From Pseudomonas putida (GTDB lineage: Bacteria; Pseudomonadota; Gammaproteobacteria; Pseudomonadales; Pseudomonadaceae), in the NCBI RefSeq assembly GCF_002741075.1, contig NZ_CP016634.1, positions 4,764,501 through 4,828,500 of the forward strand: DNA of 64,000 nucleotides, in the 5' to 3' direction. Below are positions 48,897-57,998 of the stretch, in pieces. The first letter of the stretch is position 1, and the number at the start of each line of letters is the position of its first letter. Both the position numbers and the translations under genes were made by a program. The notes beneath the pieces are model-generated. The model made no database searches and was not told the DNA's origin. It worked only from the letters and a program-made list of their open reading frames with translations.

Positions 48897-50306
48897 TCAC
48901 GGTTGCAACCGCACCTCTACGGGGACTGAACGCTGCCCGGCATGATCAATGCCCACCGCACACAGCCGCGTATCCTGCCTGACCACGATCTTCCCCGTCG
49001 CCGTAGCGGGTAAATCACCGTAATTCCGAGGGTTCGCGCAGTCAGTGCCCTGCCAAGGGCCCAGCTTGAATTCCACCCCTTGGAACAAGAGGTGCTTAGA
49101 GGGAAAACGCACTCGGTAAGCCTTGCCTCCGTAAGGGTCGTAGTAGGGCGCGCTGATCTTCAGCTCCGGCTGCGCAGCCGGCCCCGGCTGGTGCACTACC
49201 ACCGGTAGAGCCACGGCGTTGCGGTTGGCAGGCGCGAGAGCACCGGGCTCATGTCCCCAAATGCATAACGCCAGCACCGTCGGATTGGTCGGCGAAAGGG
49301 TGAATCCCTCCAAAGGGAGATTCAGTGCAGCCCCTGATGCTTGCGGCGCGCCATACCCTGCCAATTCCTCGCACTGTTCCGGCCACTGCGCGAGCTTTGC
49401 CTGATACAGAGCAGTCGTCGAATACACCGAAGAGTCGATGAGCATTGGCGCTTGATCGGATTGCTTGTAGATCAGACGAACATCCTCGTCTTTCTCCACC
49501 ACGACATTGAAGACATTGCCCAACCCACAACCCTGGGCCTCGGCGCTGAAACGCCCTTGATGCAAGCACGCTGGAAGGAAGCTCAGGTCCGATGCATGGG
49601 CACCACTTTCCACACTGCTATGCACGACCGCCAGGACACCATGATTGATGGCATCCACGATCGGGCTACCGGAGTCCCCGTCGTGCAGGTTCACGTCGTC
49701 CAACATCAACAGGTGTCGAAACAAGGTTCCCTCACCGGTCAGCATGTCGATCCATGGCAGTGCTTGTTCCGGCCAACTGGCGACACCTTGACTGACACCG
49801 TTCTGGCGCGTCGCGGCAATGACCGTTTCGTTATCAATTGCCTTGCGTCCCGCCAGCGCCAAAGGCGTTACGCCCAATGCCCTGAGCGCGCCTTGGGTCT
49901 GATGCAATTCGAAAATGGCGAAGTCCAGACCTCGACGTGATGCGTAGCGCACATGGGCGACCTCGAAGGTTACGCCTGGAAGGCCCCTGAACCTGACCAG
50001 GCCGATCCCCACCAGTTGCGTAGCGACTTGATCGAACACGTCGAGCACTGTATGCCCGCTGCCCACCAGCAAGGCAGGCGCGGCGTCGTTGCCGCTGTCG
50101 ATCAGAAATGCAGTGCTCTTCTTGACTTTGCGCAAACCGAAATCCAGGCCACTGTCGCTGAGCGGGCGCTGGTACATTGCAAGAGCAGAGGTATCCAGCC
50201 CGCCCCCACTGGAAGCGGATTCAGCGCTGGCCACCGTCGGAGCGCCCAGCAGGGTAGCGACCAACAGAGAACGCAGTAGAGATGAGAGAGAGTGCTTTGT
50301 GTGCAT
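48897..50306 (-). CDS. Secreted trypsin-fold serine protease
   Basis: The 469-residue product has a signal peptide (LLVATLLGAPTVASA) and a chymotrypsin-type domain (about 55-235). The triad reads His85 in GSGHTVLDVF, Asp128 in RGLDFAIFE and Ser212 in HDGDSGSPIVD. A C-terminal region of about 200 residues with several cysteines is of unknown fold and carries a Ig-like pattern near the end. Base composition looks less GC-rich than its neighbours, and I do not recall a protease here in related genomes, so lateral gain is possible. It has its own promoter with a dyad, and a leader hairpin over the ribosome binding site. Confidence 0.8.
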   Translation of the reverse strand: MHTKHSLSSLLRSLLVATLLGAPTVASAESASSGGGLDTSALAMYQRPLSDSGLDFGLRKVKKSTAFLIDSGNDAAPALLVGSGHTVLDVFDQVATQLVGIGLVRFRGLPGVTFEVAHVRYASRRGLDFAIFELHQTQGALRALGVTPLALAGRKAIDNETVIAATRQNGVSQGVASWPEQALPWIDMLTGEGTLFRHLLMLDDVNLHDGDSGSPIVDAINHGVLAVVHSSVESGAHASDLSFLPACLHQGRFSAEAQGCGLGNVFNVVVEKDEDVRLIYKQSDQAPMLIDSSVYSTTALYQAKLAQWPEQCEELAGYGAPQASGAALNLPLEGFTLSPTNPTVLALCIWGHEPGALAPANRNAVALPVVVHQPGPAAQPELKISAPYYDPYGGKAYRVRFPSKHLLFQGVEFKLGPWQGTDCANPRNYGDLPATATGKIVVRQDTRLCAVGIDHAGQRSVPVEVRLQP

Positions 50307-50309
50307 GTT

Positions 50310-50356
50310 GAGCCTCCTGGCCTTTCCGGGCGTCGTTACCCGAGGACAGGAGGCTC
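50310..50356 (-). promoter_or_regulatory. Leader hairpin sequestering the protease Shine-Dalgarno
   Basis: On the minus strand GAGCCTCCTG (50347-50356) pairs perfectly with CAGGAGGCTC (50310-50319). The second arm contains the AGGAGG ribosome binding site, 6 nt before the ATG at 50306. Inner pairs CCT/AGG and CGGG/CCCG extend the stem around an 8-nt loop. Folding would hide the whole Shine-Dalgarno. Confidence 0.65.
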
Positions 50357-50377
50357 ACATAGCGCATGAGCTGTGGT

Positions 50378-50405
50378 GACATATCATGGGCTATGCCCAT
50401 GTCAA
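50378..50405 (-). promoter_or_regulatory. Candidate protease promoter with operator dyad in the spacer
   Basis: On the minus strand a perfect TTGACA (50400-50405) and TATGTC (50378-50383) are 16 nt apart. The spacer is almost filled by CATGGGC/GCCCATG (50385-50401), a 7-bp dyad with a 3-nt centre. Transcription would start near 50371, giving a leader of about 65 nt. Confidence 0.5.
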
Positions 50406-50421
50406 AACAGACATACAAGAA

Positions 50422-50438
50422 GAGGCATGCGGCGCCTC
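50422..50438 (-). terminator. Weak terminator after trmB
   Basis: On the minus strand GAGGC/GCCTC with a 7-nt loop is followed by TTCTTGT. Short stem and imperfect T-run make it low confidence. Confidence 0.35.
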
Positions 50439-50448
50439 CTCTGAAGGA

Positions 50449-51171
50449 TCAGGCCAGCTTTTCGAACTTCAAATCCCACACCCCATGCCCCAGTCGCTCG
50501 CCACGGCGTTCGAACTTGGTGATCGGACGCTCCTCTGGGCGCGGTACATAGGTGCCGTCAGCGGCCTGGTTGCGGTAGCCCGGGGCGACGTTCATCACCT
50601 CCAGCATGTGCTCGGCATAGGGTTCCCAGTCGGTGGCCATATGGAACACACCGCCTACCTTGAGCTTGCGACACACCAGTTCAGCGAACTCCGGCTGGAC
50701 GATGCGGCGCTTGTGGTGGCGTGCCTTGTGCCATGGATCGGGGAAGAACAGCATCAGACGGTCGAGGCTGTTGTCGGCTACGCAGCGGTTGAGCACTTCA
50801 ATGGCGTCGCAGTCATACACCCGCAGGTTCTTCAGGCCCTGGGTCAGCACGCCATTGAGCAACGCACCGACACCGGGACGGTGCACTTCGACACCAATGA
50901 AGTCCAACTCTGGCGAGGCAGCGGCCATTTCCAGCAGGGAATGGCCCATGCCGAATCCGATCTCCAGGGTGCGCGGCGCCGAGCGCCCGAACACCTGGTC
51001 ATAGTCCACCGGGCTGTCGGCCAGAGGCAGAATGAACAGCGGGCCGCCCTGATCCAGACCACGTTGCTGGCCCTCGGTCATGCGCCCGGCGCGCATCACG
51101 AAGCTCTTGATACGGCGGTGGGGGCGCGCTTCGCCGTCGGTGGTGATCGGCGTTTCTTGCGATTCAGTCAT
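50449..51171 (-). CDS. trmB: tRNA (guanine-N7)-methyltransferase
   Basis: The 240-residue enzyme methylates G46 of tRNAs. It has a SAM-binding [14 protein letters not shown] and the TrmB signature [17 protein letters not shown]. It lies downstream of thiG with a 9-nt gap. Length is usual. Confidence 0.95.
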   Translation of the reverse strand: MTESQETPITTDGEARPHRRIKSFVMRAGRMTEGQQRGLDQGGPLFILPLADSPVDYDQVFGRSAPRTLEIGFGMGHSLLEMAAASPELDFIGVEVHRPGVGALLNGVLTQGLKNLRVYDCDAIEVLNRCVADNSLDRLMLFFPDPWHKARHHKRRIVQPEFAELVCRKLKVGGVFHMATDWEPYAEHMLEVMNVAPGYRNQAADGTYVPRPEERPITKFERRGERLGHGVWDLKFEKLA

Positions 51172-51180
51172 CAGAGGCTC

Positions 51181-51975
51181 TTACTTGATCAGACCTTCCA
51201 GCGGCGACGAGGCGCTGGCATAGAGTTTCTTCGGCATGCGCCCGGCCAGGTAGGCCATGCGACCGGCGACGATCGCGTGCTTCATGGCTTCAGCCATCAG
51301 CACCGGCTGCTGGGCATGAGCGATGGCCGAGTTCATCAGCACCGCTTCGCAACCCATTTCCATGGCGATGGTAGCGTCGGAAGCTGTCCCCACGCCTGCA
51401 TCGACCAGGACCGGCACTTTGGACTCTTCCAGGATGATCTGCAGGTTGTAGGGGTTGCAGATACCCAGGCCAGTGCCGATCAGACCTGCCAGTGGCATCA
51501 CCGCGATGCAGCCGGCTTCGGCCAACTGGCGGGCGATGATCGGGTCGTCGCTGGTGTAGACCATCACGTCGAAACCGTCCTTGACCAGCACTTCGGCGGC
51601 CTTGAGGGTCTCGATCACGTTGGGGAACAGGGTTTTCTGGTCAGCCAGGACTTCCAGCTTGACCAAGTTGTGGCCGTCGAGCAGTTCGCGGGCCAGACGG
51701 CAGGTGCGCACGGCTTCGACCGCGTCGTAGCAACCAGCGGTGTTCGGCAGGATGGTGTAGCGATCTGGTGGCAGCACGTCGAGCAGGTTCGGCTCACCCG
51801 GGTTCTGACCGATGTTGGTACGGCGCACGGCGACGGTGACGATTTCGGCACCCGAGGCCTCAATGGCCAGGCGGGTTTCTTCCATGTCACGGTATTTGCC
51901 GGTGCCAACCAACAGGCGCGACTGGAAAGTGCGCCCGGCCAGGGTGAAGGGCTTGTCGCTACGAACGTTGCTCAT
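51181..51975 (-). CDS. thiG: Thiazole synthase
   Basis: The 264-residue TIM-barrel enzyme builds the thiazole phosphate of thiamine from DXP, dehydroglycine and ThiS thiocarboxylate. [10 protein letters not shown], the Lys in LVKLEVLAD and the phosphate site [18 protein letters not shown] are present. It is 53 nt downstream of thiS. Confidence 0.96.
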   Translation of the reverse strand: MSNVRSDKPFTLAGRTFQSRLLVGTGKYRDMEETRLAIEASGAEIVTVAVRRTNIGQNPGEPNLLDVLPPDRYTILPNTAGCYDAVEAVRTCRLARELLDGHNLVKLEVLADQKTLFPNVIETLKAAEVLVKDGFDVMVYTSDDPIIARQLAEAGCIAVMPLAGLIGTGLGICNPYNLQIILEESKVPVLVDAGVGTASDATIAMEMGCEAVLMNSAIAHAQQPVLMAEAMKHAIVAGRMAYLAGRMPKKLYASASSPLEGLIK

Positions 51976-52028
51976 CGTGGATCCTCGGGAAAAGGTTGCG
52001 GGACTTGCAGGTGAATCACCGGACGGGA

Positions 52029-52229
52029 TCAGCCACCACCGATGGCATGGACCACTTCGACCTGGTCGCCTTCACTGAGCTGCGTGCTTTCGTGCTGGCT
52101 ACGCGGGACGATATCCAGGTTCAGTTCCACCGCCACCCGGCGACCAGCGAGTTCCAGCCGACCCAGTAGGGCCGCGACGCTCTCGCCATCGGGCAGTTCG
52201 TAAGGTTCACCGTTCAGTTGAATGCGCAT
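52029..52229 (-). CDS. thiS: Sulfur carrier protein ThiS
   Basis: The 66-residue ubiquitin-fold protein ends in AIGGG, the tail that is thiocarboxylated. I start at ATG 52229 (MRIQLNGEP), which fits ThiS; a few upstream codons are in frame. It leads the thiS-thiG-trmB group. No TPP riboswitch was seen upstream. Confidence 0.93.
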   Translation of the reverse strand: MRIQLNGEPYELPDGESVAALLGRLELAGRRVAVELNLDIVPRSQHESTQLSEGDQVEVVHAIGGG

Positions 52230-52332
52230 GCGCACGGCCACCATTGTGCTTTGGGGGTCGGCATTCTAGCCCTGATCCGCACTTCAACCCAAGGCCAGCC
52301 GACGCCATTAGTCGCGATTGTGGACCACTTGG

Positions 52333-52704
52333 TCAGCTCAGGCGCCATGCCGCCAGGCCCAGGCACAGCCAACCGGCCAGAAAGCACAGCCCACCGATGG
52401 GCGTGATGATGCCAAGCTTGCCCAGGCCGCTGAGGGTCAGCATGTACAAACTACCGGAGAACAGCACGATCCCCACGGCGAACAGACCACCGGCCCAGCC
52501 GACCAGGCGGCCTGGCAGATGCACCGACAACAGCGCGACACCGAACAGCGCCAAAGCATGCACCAGCTGGTAGGTCACACCGGTATGGAAGATCGCCAGG
52601 TAGTCGGCCGTCAGCCGGCTCTTCAGACCGTGAGCGGCGAAGGCGCCCAGACCGACGCCGGTGAAACCGAAGAAAGCGGCGAGCACCAGGAAGCTGCGAA
52701 GCAT
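52333..52704 (-). CDS. DUF423 inner-membrane protein (YgdD-like)
   Basis: The 123-residue protein has four membrane helices and the DUF423 N-terminus (FLVLAAFFGFTGVGLGAFAAHGL). Start at ATG 52704. It diverges from mtgA. Function unknown. Confidence 0.87.
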   Translation of the reverse strand: MLRSFLVLAAFFGFTGVGLGAFAAHGLKSRLTADYLAIFHTGVTYQLVHALALFGVALLSVHLPGRLVGWAGGLFAVGIVLFSGSLYMLTLSGLGKLGIITPIGGLCFLAGWLCLGLAAWRLS

Positions 52705-52729
52705 GGGACGACTCCTCGAAAGGGGTCTG

Positions 52730-52735
52730 TATAAT
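52730..52735 (+). promoter_or_regulatory. Candidate -10 box (TATAAT) of mtgA
   Basis: A perfect TATAAT lies 33 nt upstream of the mtgA ATG, in the 64-nt gap to the divergent DUF423 gene. No convincing -35 is visible. Confidence 0.4.
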
Positions 52736-52768
52736 GGCCCGTTCCAACGGTCCGGCCAACCCATCACC

Positions 52769-53467
52769 ATGTTGTCATCCCTTATCCGTCGCCTCGCCCG
52801 CGCCCTGCTCTGGTTCGCTGCCGGCAGTATCGTCGTGGTGCTGGCCCTGCGCTGGATCCCGCCACCGGGCACGGCGCTGATGGTCGAGCGCAAGGTGCAA
52901 TCCTGGATCAACGGCGAGCCGATCGACCTTCAGCGTGAATGGACACCCTGGGAGCGGATCTCCGACGATCTCAAAGTGGCGGTGATCGCCGGCGAAGACC
53001 AGAAGTTCGCCAACCATTGGGGCTTCGACCTGCCGGCGATCCAGGCCGCCCTGGCCTACAACGAACGCGGTGGCAAGATCCGGGGGGCCAGCACCCTGAC
53101 CCAGCAGGTCGCCAAGAACCTGTTCCTCTGGTCCGGCCGTAGCTGGCTGCGCAAAGGCCTGGAGGCCTGGTTCACCGCGTTGATCGAGCTGTTCTGGTCG
53201 AAGGAGCGGATTCTCGAGGTCTATTTGAACAGCGCCGAATGGGGCAAGGGTGTGTTCGGCGCACAGGCCGCTGCCCGCTATCACTTCGGTGTCGACGCCA
53301 GCCGCCTTTCTCGTCAGCAGGCCGCTCAACTGGCCGCTGTACTGCCCAGCCCGTTGAAATGGAGCGCCAGCCGGCCCAGCGCCTATGTGGCCAGCCGCGC
53401 CGGGTGGATTCGCCGACAGATGAGCCAACTGGGTGGGTCGAGTTACCTGATGCAACTGCGCCCATGA
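52769..53467 (+). CDS. mtgA: Monofunctional biosynthetic peptidoglycan transglycosylase
   Basis: The 232-residue enzyme has an N-terminal helix (LLWFAAGSIVVVLALRWI) and the GT51 fold with catalytic Glu in GEDQKFANHWGFD, GASTLTQQVAKNLFLW and YLNSAEWGKGVFG. It polymerises glycan strands without a transpeptidase. ATG 52769 is chosen because upstream in-frame codons overlap DUF423 in antisense. Confidence 0.94.
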   Translation: MLSSLIRRLARALLWFAAGSIVVVLALRWIPPPGTALMVERKVQSWINGEPIDLQREWTPWERISDDLKVAVIAGEDQKFANHWGFDLPAIQAALAYNERGGKIRGASTLTQQVAKNLFLWSGRSWLRKGLEAWFTALIELFWSKERILEVYLNSAEWGKGVFGAQAAARYHFGVDASRLSRQQAAQLAAVLPSPLKWSASRPSAYVASRAGWIRRQMSQLGGSSYLMQLRP

Positions 53468-53550
53468 GCTCGCGGGCCGCGACACGGCCCATCGCGGGAC
53501 AACCCCGCCACAAGGTCTCGTGCAGACCCGTGGGAACAAAGAGCCAAAAG

Positions 53551-53582
53551 AAAAGCCGCTTGCCCAAAGGCAAGCGGCTTTT
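53551..53582. terminator. Bidirectional Rho-independent terminator mtgA/rpoH
   Basis: AAAAGCCGCTTGCC (53551-53564) pairs with GGCAAGCGGCTTTT (53569-53582) across a CAAA loop. It separates the convergent mtgA and rpoH genes. Confidence 0.9.
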
Positions 53583-53602
53583 CGAATACGGCCAGCTCTT
53601 GG

Positions 53603-54457
53603 TCAGACCGTGATCAACGCCTTGACCTTGTTCATTGCGTTCTTTTCCAGCTGGCGAATCCGCTCTGCCGAAACGCTGTACTTGTCCGCCAACTCATGCA
53701 GGGTCGCTTTTTCCTCGGCCAGCCAACGCTGATAGAGAATGTCGCGGCTGCGCTCATCGAGCCCCTGCAAGGCAACATGCAGGTTGTTGGTGGAATTGTC
53801 ACTCCAGTCCGCGTCTTCCAGCTGCACCGCCGGGTCGTAGCGATGGTCTTCCAGATAGTGCGCAGGCGATTGGAAGGCGCTGTCGTCATCGGCCTCGGCG
53901 GCCGGGTCGAAGGCCATGTCCTGGCCACTCAGGCGGCTTTCCATCTCGCGTACTTCACGGGGCTCGACACCCAGGCTTTCGGCCACGCGATGGACTTCGT
54001 CATTGTTCAGCCAAGCCAGACGCTTCTTCTGGCTACGCAGATTGAAGAACAGCTTGCGCTGGGCCTTGGTGGTAGCCACCTTGACGATGCGCCAGTTGCG
54101 CAGGATGAACTCATGGATCTCGGCCTTGATCCAGTGCACCGCGAAGGACACCAGACGCACGCCCATTTCCGGGTTGAAGCGCTTTACCGCCTTCATCAGG
54201 CCAACGTTGCCTTCCTGGATCAGGTCAGCCTGGGCCAACCCGTAGCCTGCGTAGCTACGGGCGATATGTACGACGAAACGCAGGTGGGCCATCACCATTT
54301 GCCGAGCGGCCTCGAGATCCTGCTCGTAGTAGAGACGCTCGGCCAGTTCACGCTCCTGCTCGACCGTCAGCAGGGGAATGCTGTTGACCGTGTGCACATA
54401 GGCTTCCAGGTTTGCACCGGGAACCAGAGCATATGCAGGTTGCAACGAAGTGGTCAT
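53603..54457 (-). CDS. rpoH: Heat-shock sigma factor RpoH (sigma-32)
   Basis: The 284-residue sigma factor directs RNA polymerase to heat-shock promoters. Region 2 is [26 protein letters not shown], the RpoH box is [16 protein letters not shown] and region 4.2 is the C-terminal helix-turn-helix [21 protein letters not shown]. It follows ftsX by 112 nt, with its own upstream sites. Confidence 0.96.
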   Translation of the reverse strand: MTTSLQPAYALVPGANLEAYVHTVNSIPLLTVEQERELAERLYYEQDLEAARQMVMAHLRFVVHIARSYAGYGLAQADLIQEGNVGLMKAVKRFNPEMGVRLVSFAVHWIKAEIHEFILRNWRIVKVATTKAQRKLFFNLRSQKKRLAWLNNDEVHRVAESLGVEPREVREMESRLSGQDMAFDPAAEADDDSAFQSPAHYLEDHRYDPAVQLEDADWSDNSTNNLHVALQGLDERSRDILYQRWLAEEKATLHELADKYSVSAERIRQLEKNAMNKVKALITV

Positions 54458-54505
54458 TCAAGAACCTCCGACTTACTAAACTCGCGCCTTGTGGGCACTG
54501 CCAAC

Positions 54506-54532
54506 ATTGACCGGAAACCACGAAACAAGTTC
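54506..54532 (-). promoter_or_regulatory. Candidate sigma-E (AlgU)-type promoter of rpoH
   Basis: On the minus strand GAACTT (54527-54532) is followed after 16 nt by TCAAT (54506-54510), close to the sigma-E pattern GAACTT-N16-TCTGA. It is about 50 nt upstream of the rpoH start. rpoH promoters of this type are known in gamma-proteobacteria. Confidence 0.5.
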
Positions 54533-54569
54533 CCAGAATGGTAAAAAAGTCAATGATGGCGCAAAAACA

Positions 54570-55595
54570 TTATCGTGGTGCCAGCTCGTTAAGGTGACGA
54601 GCGACCGCGATCCACGCACCGATATACCCCAACAGTACAGCACCGATCAAGAGCGAAAGTCCATCCGACCCTGGCACACCTGCCAAGGCGAAGTCGCTTC
54701 CGTACAGTCCAGAAAGGTCCACGACCGCGTCGTTGAGCCAGTCCAGCGAGAAGGCCAGGATCCCCCACGCCAGCACGCCGGCACCCAGGCCGTAGAGCGC
54801 ACCCATGTAGAGGAAGGGTCGGCGCACATAGCTGTCGGTGCCGCCGACCAGCTTGATCACTTCGATTTCGATACGGCGGTTCTCGATATGTAGACGAATT
54901 GTGTTACCGATTACTAACAGCAGCGCTGAAATCAACAGAACGGCCAAGCCGAAGACGAACCGGTCTCCGAGCTTGAGGATCGCCGCCAGGCGCTCGACCC
55001 ATACCAGATCCAGCTGTGCCACTTCGACCCGCGGCAATTCCGACAGGCGTTGACGCAAAGCCTCCAGGGCCGGTTTGTCGACCTCTGTCGGCGTCACCAC
55101 CACCACACCAGGCAGCGGATTGTCCGGCAGCTCGCGCAGGGCTTCGCCCAGGCCGGACTGTTGCTGGAACTCTTCCAACGCCTGCTCGCGGCTGACGTAC
55201 TGAGCATCGGCCACGCCCGGCATGCCTTTGATTTCGTCGCGCAGGGCTTCGCCTTCACGGCTGCCGGCATCGAGCTTGAGGTACAGAGAGATCTGCGCGG
55301 CGCGCTGCCAGGAACCTCCAAGCTTCTCGACATTCTTGAGCAACAGCGACAGCCCCATTGGCATGCTCAGGGCCACAGCCATCACCAGGCAGGTGAAGAA
55401 GCTGCCGATCGGCTGCTTGCCCAGGCGGCGCAGGCTGTCGACCAGACTGGCGCGGTGGCTTTCCAGCCAGGCGTGCAGCAGGCTGCGAAAGTCCGGGCCG
55501 TCGTCGTCGTGACCGCCGCGCTGCTTGGACGGCTGCGGATCGGCAGCCTTCGGCGCGACACGTTCGGATACCTTCGGCGTACGTGTAGTGCTCAT
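54570..55595 (-). CDS. ftsX: Cell-division ABC permease FtsX
   Basis: The 341-residue protein has a long N-terminal cytosolic part, a first helix (FFTCLVMAVALSMPMGL), an extracellular loop that couples to amidase activators and three further helices near 225-245, 275-295 and 310-330. It follows ftsE with a 4-nt overlap and works with it at the septum. Confidence 0.94.
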   Translation of the reverse strand: MSTTRTPKVSERVAPKAADPQPSKQRGGHDDDGPDFRSLLHAWLESHRASLVDSLRRLGKQPIGSFFTCLVMAVALSMPMGLSLLLKNVEKLGGSWQRAAQISLYLKLDAGSREGEALRDEIKGMPGVADAQYVSREQALEEFQQQSGLGEALRELPDNPLPGVVVVTPTEVDKPALEALRQRLSELPRVEVAQLDLVWVERLAAILKLGDRFVFGLAVLLISALLLVIGNTIRLHIENRRIEIEVIKLVGGTDSYVRRPFLYMGALYGLGAGVLAWGILAFSLDWLNDAVVDLSGLYGSDFALAGVPGSDGLSLLIGAVLLGYIGAWIAVARHLNELAPR

Positions 55596-56263
55596 TGCCC
55601 GGCCTCCCCATCGCCGATCAGACGACCGCGCTGCAGGGTCAGCATGCGGTGCCGCATGCGCGCGATCAGCGCCAGGTCGTGACTGGCGATCAATACGGTG
55701 GTCCCCAGGCGGTTGATGTCCTCGAACACGCCCATGATTTCCGCGGCCAGGCGCGGGTCCAGGTTACCGGTCGGTTCGTCGGCAAGCAGCAAGGCCGGCT
55801 GGTGAACGATGGCGCGGGCGATCCCCACCCGCTGCTGCTGGCCCGTGGACAGATCAGCCGGGAACAGCTCACCCTTGTCGCTCAGCGACACACGCTCCAG
55901 GGCCGAGTCCACGCGCTTGGCGATTTCGGGCTTGGACAAACCGAGGATCTGCAGCGGCAAGGCGATGTTGTTGAAGACGGTGCGGTCGAACAGCAGTTGG
56001 TGGTTCTGGAACACCACGCCGATCTGCCGGCGCAGGAACGGGATCTGCGCATTGCTGATCTGTCCCAGGTCCTGCCCGGCCAGCAGCAGCTTACCGCTGG
56101 TCGGGCGCTCCATGGCCAGCAGCAGGCGCAGCAAGGTGCTCTTGCCTGCGCCCGAGTGCCCGGTGACGAACAGGAACTCGCCCCGGCGCGCCCGGAAGCT
56201 CAGCTCATGCAAGCCCACATGGCCGTTGGGGTAGCGCTTGGCAACCTGTTCGAATCGGATCAT
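55592..56263 (-). CDS. ftsE: Cell-division ATPase FtsE
   Basis: The 223-residue ABC ATPase has Walker A GHSGAGKST, signature LSTGQQQRVGIARA and Walker B LLLADEPTG. I start at ATG 56263 (MIRFEQVAKRYPNG), in the ATGA overlap with the ftsY stop. It powers the FtsX permease. Confidence 0.96.
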   Translation of the reverse strand: MIRFEQVAKRYPNGHVGLHELSFRARRGEFLFVTGHSGAGKSTLLRLLLAMERPTSGKLLLAGQDLGQISNAQIPFLRRQIGVVFQNHQLLFDRTVFNNIALPLQILGLSKPEIAKRVDSALERVSLSDKGELFPADLSTGQQQRVGIARAIVHQPALLLADEPTGNLDPRLAAEIMGVFEDINRLGTTVLIASHDLALIARMRHRMLTLQRGRLIGDGEAGQ

Positions 56264-57768
56264 GGGTGCTCCCGCTCGGCGAACAGGGCTTTGACGAACG
56301 GCTCGGCCTCGAAGGTGCGCAGATCGTCGATGCCCTCGCCGACACCGATGAAGCGGATCGGCAGGTTGAATTGCTTGGCCAGGGCGAAGATCACCCCGCC
56401 CTTGGCGGTGCCGTCCAGCTTGGTCAGGGCAAGGCCTGTCAGTTCGACGCTCTGGTTGAAGTACTTGGCCTGGCTGATGGCGTTCTGGCCGGTACCGGCA
56501 TCGAGCACCAGCAGCACCTCGTGGGGCGCCTCGGCATCGAGCTTGCCGATTACCCGACGGACTTTCTTGAGCTCTTCCATCAGGTTGTCCTTGGTGTGCA
56601 GGCGACCGGCGGTATCGGCGATCAGCACATCGACACCACGCGCCTTGGCGGCCTGCACGGCATCGAAGATCACCGATGCGGAATCGGCACCGGTGTGCTG
56701 GGCGATGACCGGGATCTGGTTGCGCTCGCCCCACACCTGCAACTGCTCCACCGCCGCGGCGCGGAAGGTGTCGCCAGCGGCCAGCATGACTTTCTTGCCT
56801 TCGAGTTGCAGCTTCTTGGCCAGCTTGCCGATGGTGGTGGTCTTGCCGGCGCCATTGACGCCTACGACGAGGATCACGTACGGCTTGTTCTGGGACTGGA
56901 TCTTCAGTGGCTGCTCGACCGGGCGCAGCAGGGCGGCCAGTTCTTCTTGCAGTGACTTGTACAGCGCATCGGCATCGGCCAGCTGCTTGCGAGCGACCTT
57001 CTGCGTCAGGTTCTGGACGATGACCGACGTGGCTTCGACGCCCACGTCGGCGGTCAGCAGGCGCGTCTCGATCTCGTCGAGCAGATCGTCATCGATGGCC
57101 TTCTTGCCCAGGAACAGGCTGGCCATGCCTTCGCCAATGCTGGCGCTGGTCTTGGACAAACCTTGCTTGAGGCGGGCGAAGAAGCCGGGCTTGGCGGCTT
57201 CAGCGACAACCGGGGCGGGCGCGCTGACCGGCTCGGGTTCGGGCTCGCGTGGTGCCGGTGCTGGCTCGACGAGCGCCTTGGGCGCCTCGGCAGCGGGCAT
57301 CGGGGCCGGCTCGACCACCGGGCGCTCAGGAATGATCGGCGGGGCCTTGGGCTCCAGATCGGGTACCAAGGCCACGGGCTCTTCGGCAACCGGCAGCACC
57401 AGATTGCTCACCGGCACCACAGGCGCGATCACTGGCGGTCCAGCCTGGACAGGCGTGGACGCGACAGGCTCCGGGGTGGGCGCCTGCAGCGGCATGGACG
57501 CGACCGGCTCAGGCTGTGGGGCCTGCAATGGCTCGGACGCGACCGGCTCAGGGGCCGGTGCTGCGATGACAGGGGCTACGGGCTCGACCGGAGCGGCCTC
57601 AGGCTGCTCGACGGGGGCCGGTGGCACGGCCGGCTCTGCGACCTGCGGCTCAGGAGCTTGCGGCTGTTCGGCGACAGGTTGCTGCGGCTTCTTGCGAAAC
57701 CAGCTGAACAGGCCTTTCTTTTCGCCAGCCTCTGCCGGCGCTTTTTTGTCGTCGTTGGAACCAAACAT
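56260..57768 (-). CDS. ftsY: Signal recognition particle receptor FtsY
   Basis: The 502-residue GTPase docks ribosome-SRP complexes to the inner membrane. The N-terminal A domain (to about 195) is Pro/Glu/Ala-rich with tandem PEPVAS units. The NG domain follows with GVNGAGKTTTIGK, DTAGRLHT and TKLDGTAKGG. The order ftsY-ftsE-ftsX is standard. Confidence 0.96.
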   Translation of the reverse strand: MFGSNDDKKAPAEAGEKKGLFSWFRKKPQQPVAEQPQAPEPQVAEPAVPPAPVEQPEAAPVEPVAPVIAAPAPEPVASEPLQAPQPEPVASMPLQAPTPEPVASTPVQAGPPVIAPVVPVSNLVLPVAEEPVALVPDLEPKAPPIIPERPVVEPAPMPAAEAPKALVEPAPAPREPEPEPVSAPAPVVAEAAKPGFFARLKQGLSKTSASIGEGMASLFLGKKAIDDDLLDEIETRLLTADVGVEATSVIVQNLTQKVARKQLADADALYKSLQEELAALLRPVEQPLKIQSQNKPYVILVVGVNGAGKTTTIGKLAKKLQLEGKKVMLAAGDTFRAAAVEQLQVWGERNQIPVIAQHTGADSASVIFDAVQAAKARGVDVLIADTAGRLHTKDNLMEELKKVRRVIGKLDAEAPHEVLLVLDAGTGQNAISQAKYFNQSVELTGLALTKLDGTAKGGVIFALAKQFNLPIRFIGVGEGIDDLRTFEAEPFVKALFAEREHP

Positions 57769-57998
57769 GGAAGACGGCTATCTCAGGGTAGCGATGGGCC
57801 ATCAGCGGCGCATCGGGAATTCTCTAAACGCAGAACAGACTATTTTGAATCCGGCTGGTTCATGCGCAATATTTTGTCGTCAGGCCCGCGGGCCAGAACG
57901 GCGACAGGCATGGTCGCCAGGCAACCGGATCAGTATCCTAGCACCTCCTGGCCCGCCGACGCTAAACCCTGCGGGCCGCCGTACAGGTTATCCAACGT
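57769..57998. other. Divergent ftsY/M16 intergenic region
   Basis: The 230-nt gap must hold both leading promoters. I see no strong hairpin or convincing -35/-10 pair; an AT-richer patch at 57835-57885 is the most likely ftsY promoter area. Confidence 0.3.

Noticed and set aside
52230..52332. Possible TPP riboswitch before thiS
   Set aside because: I could not find the conserved CUGAGA-type elements of a thi-box; pseudomonad thiSG is not known to carry one.
53468..53550. REP-like GCGGGACAACCCCGC after mtgA
   Set aside because: The stem is short and imperfect compared with the clear REPs in this window; not enough to call.
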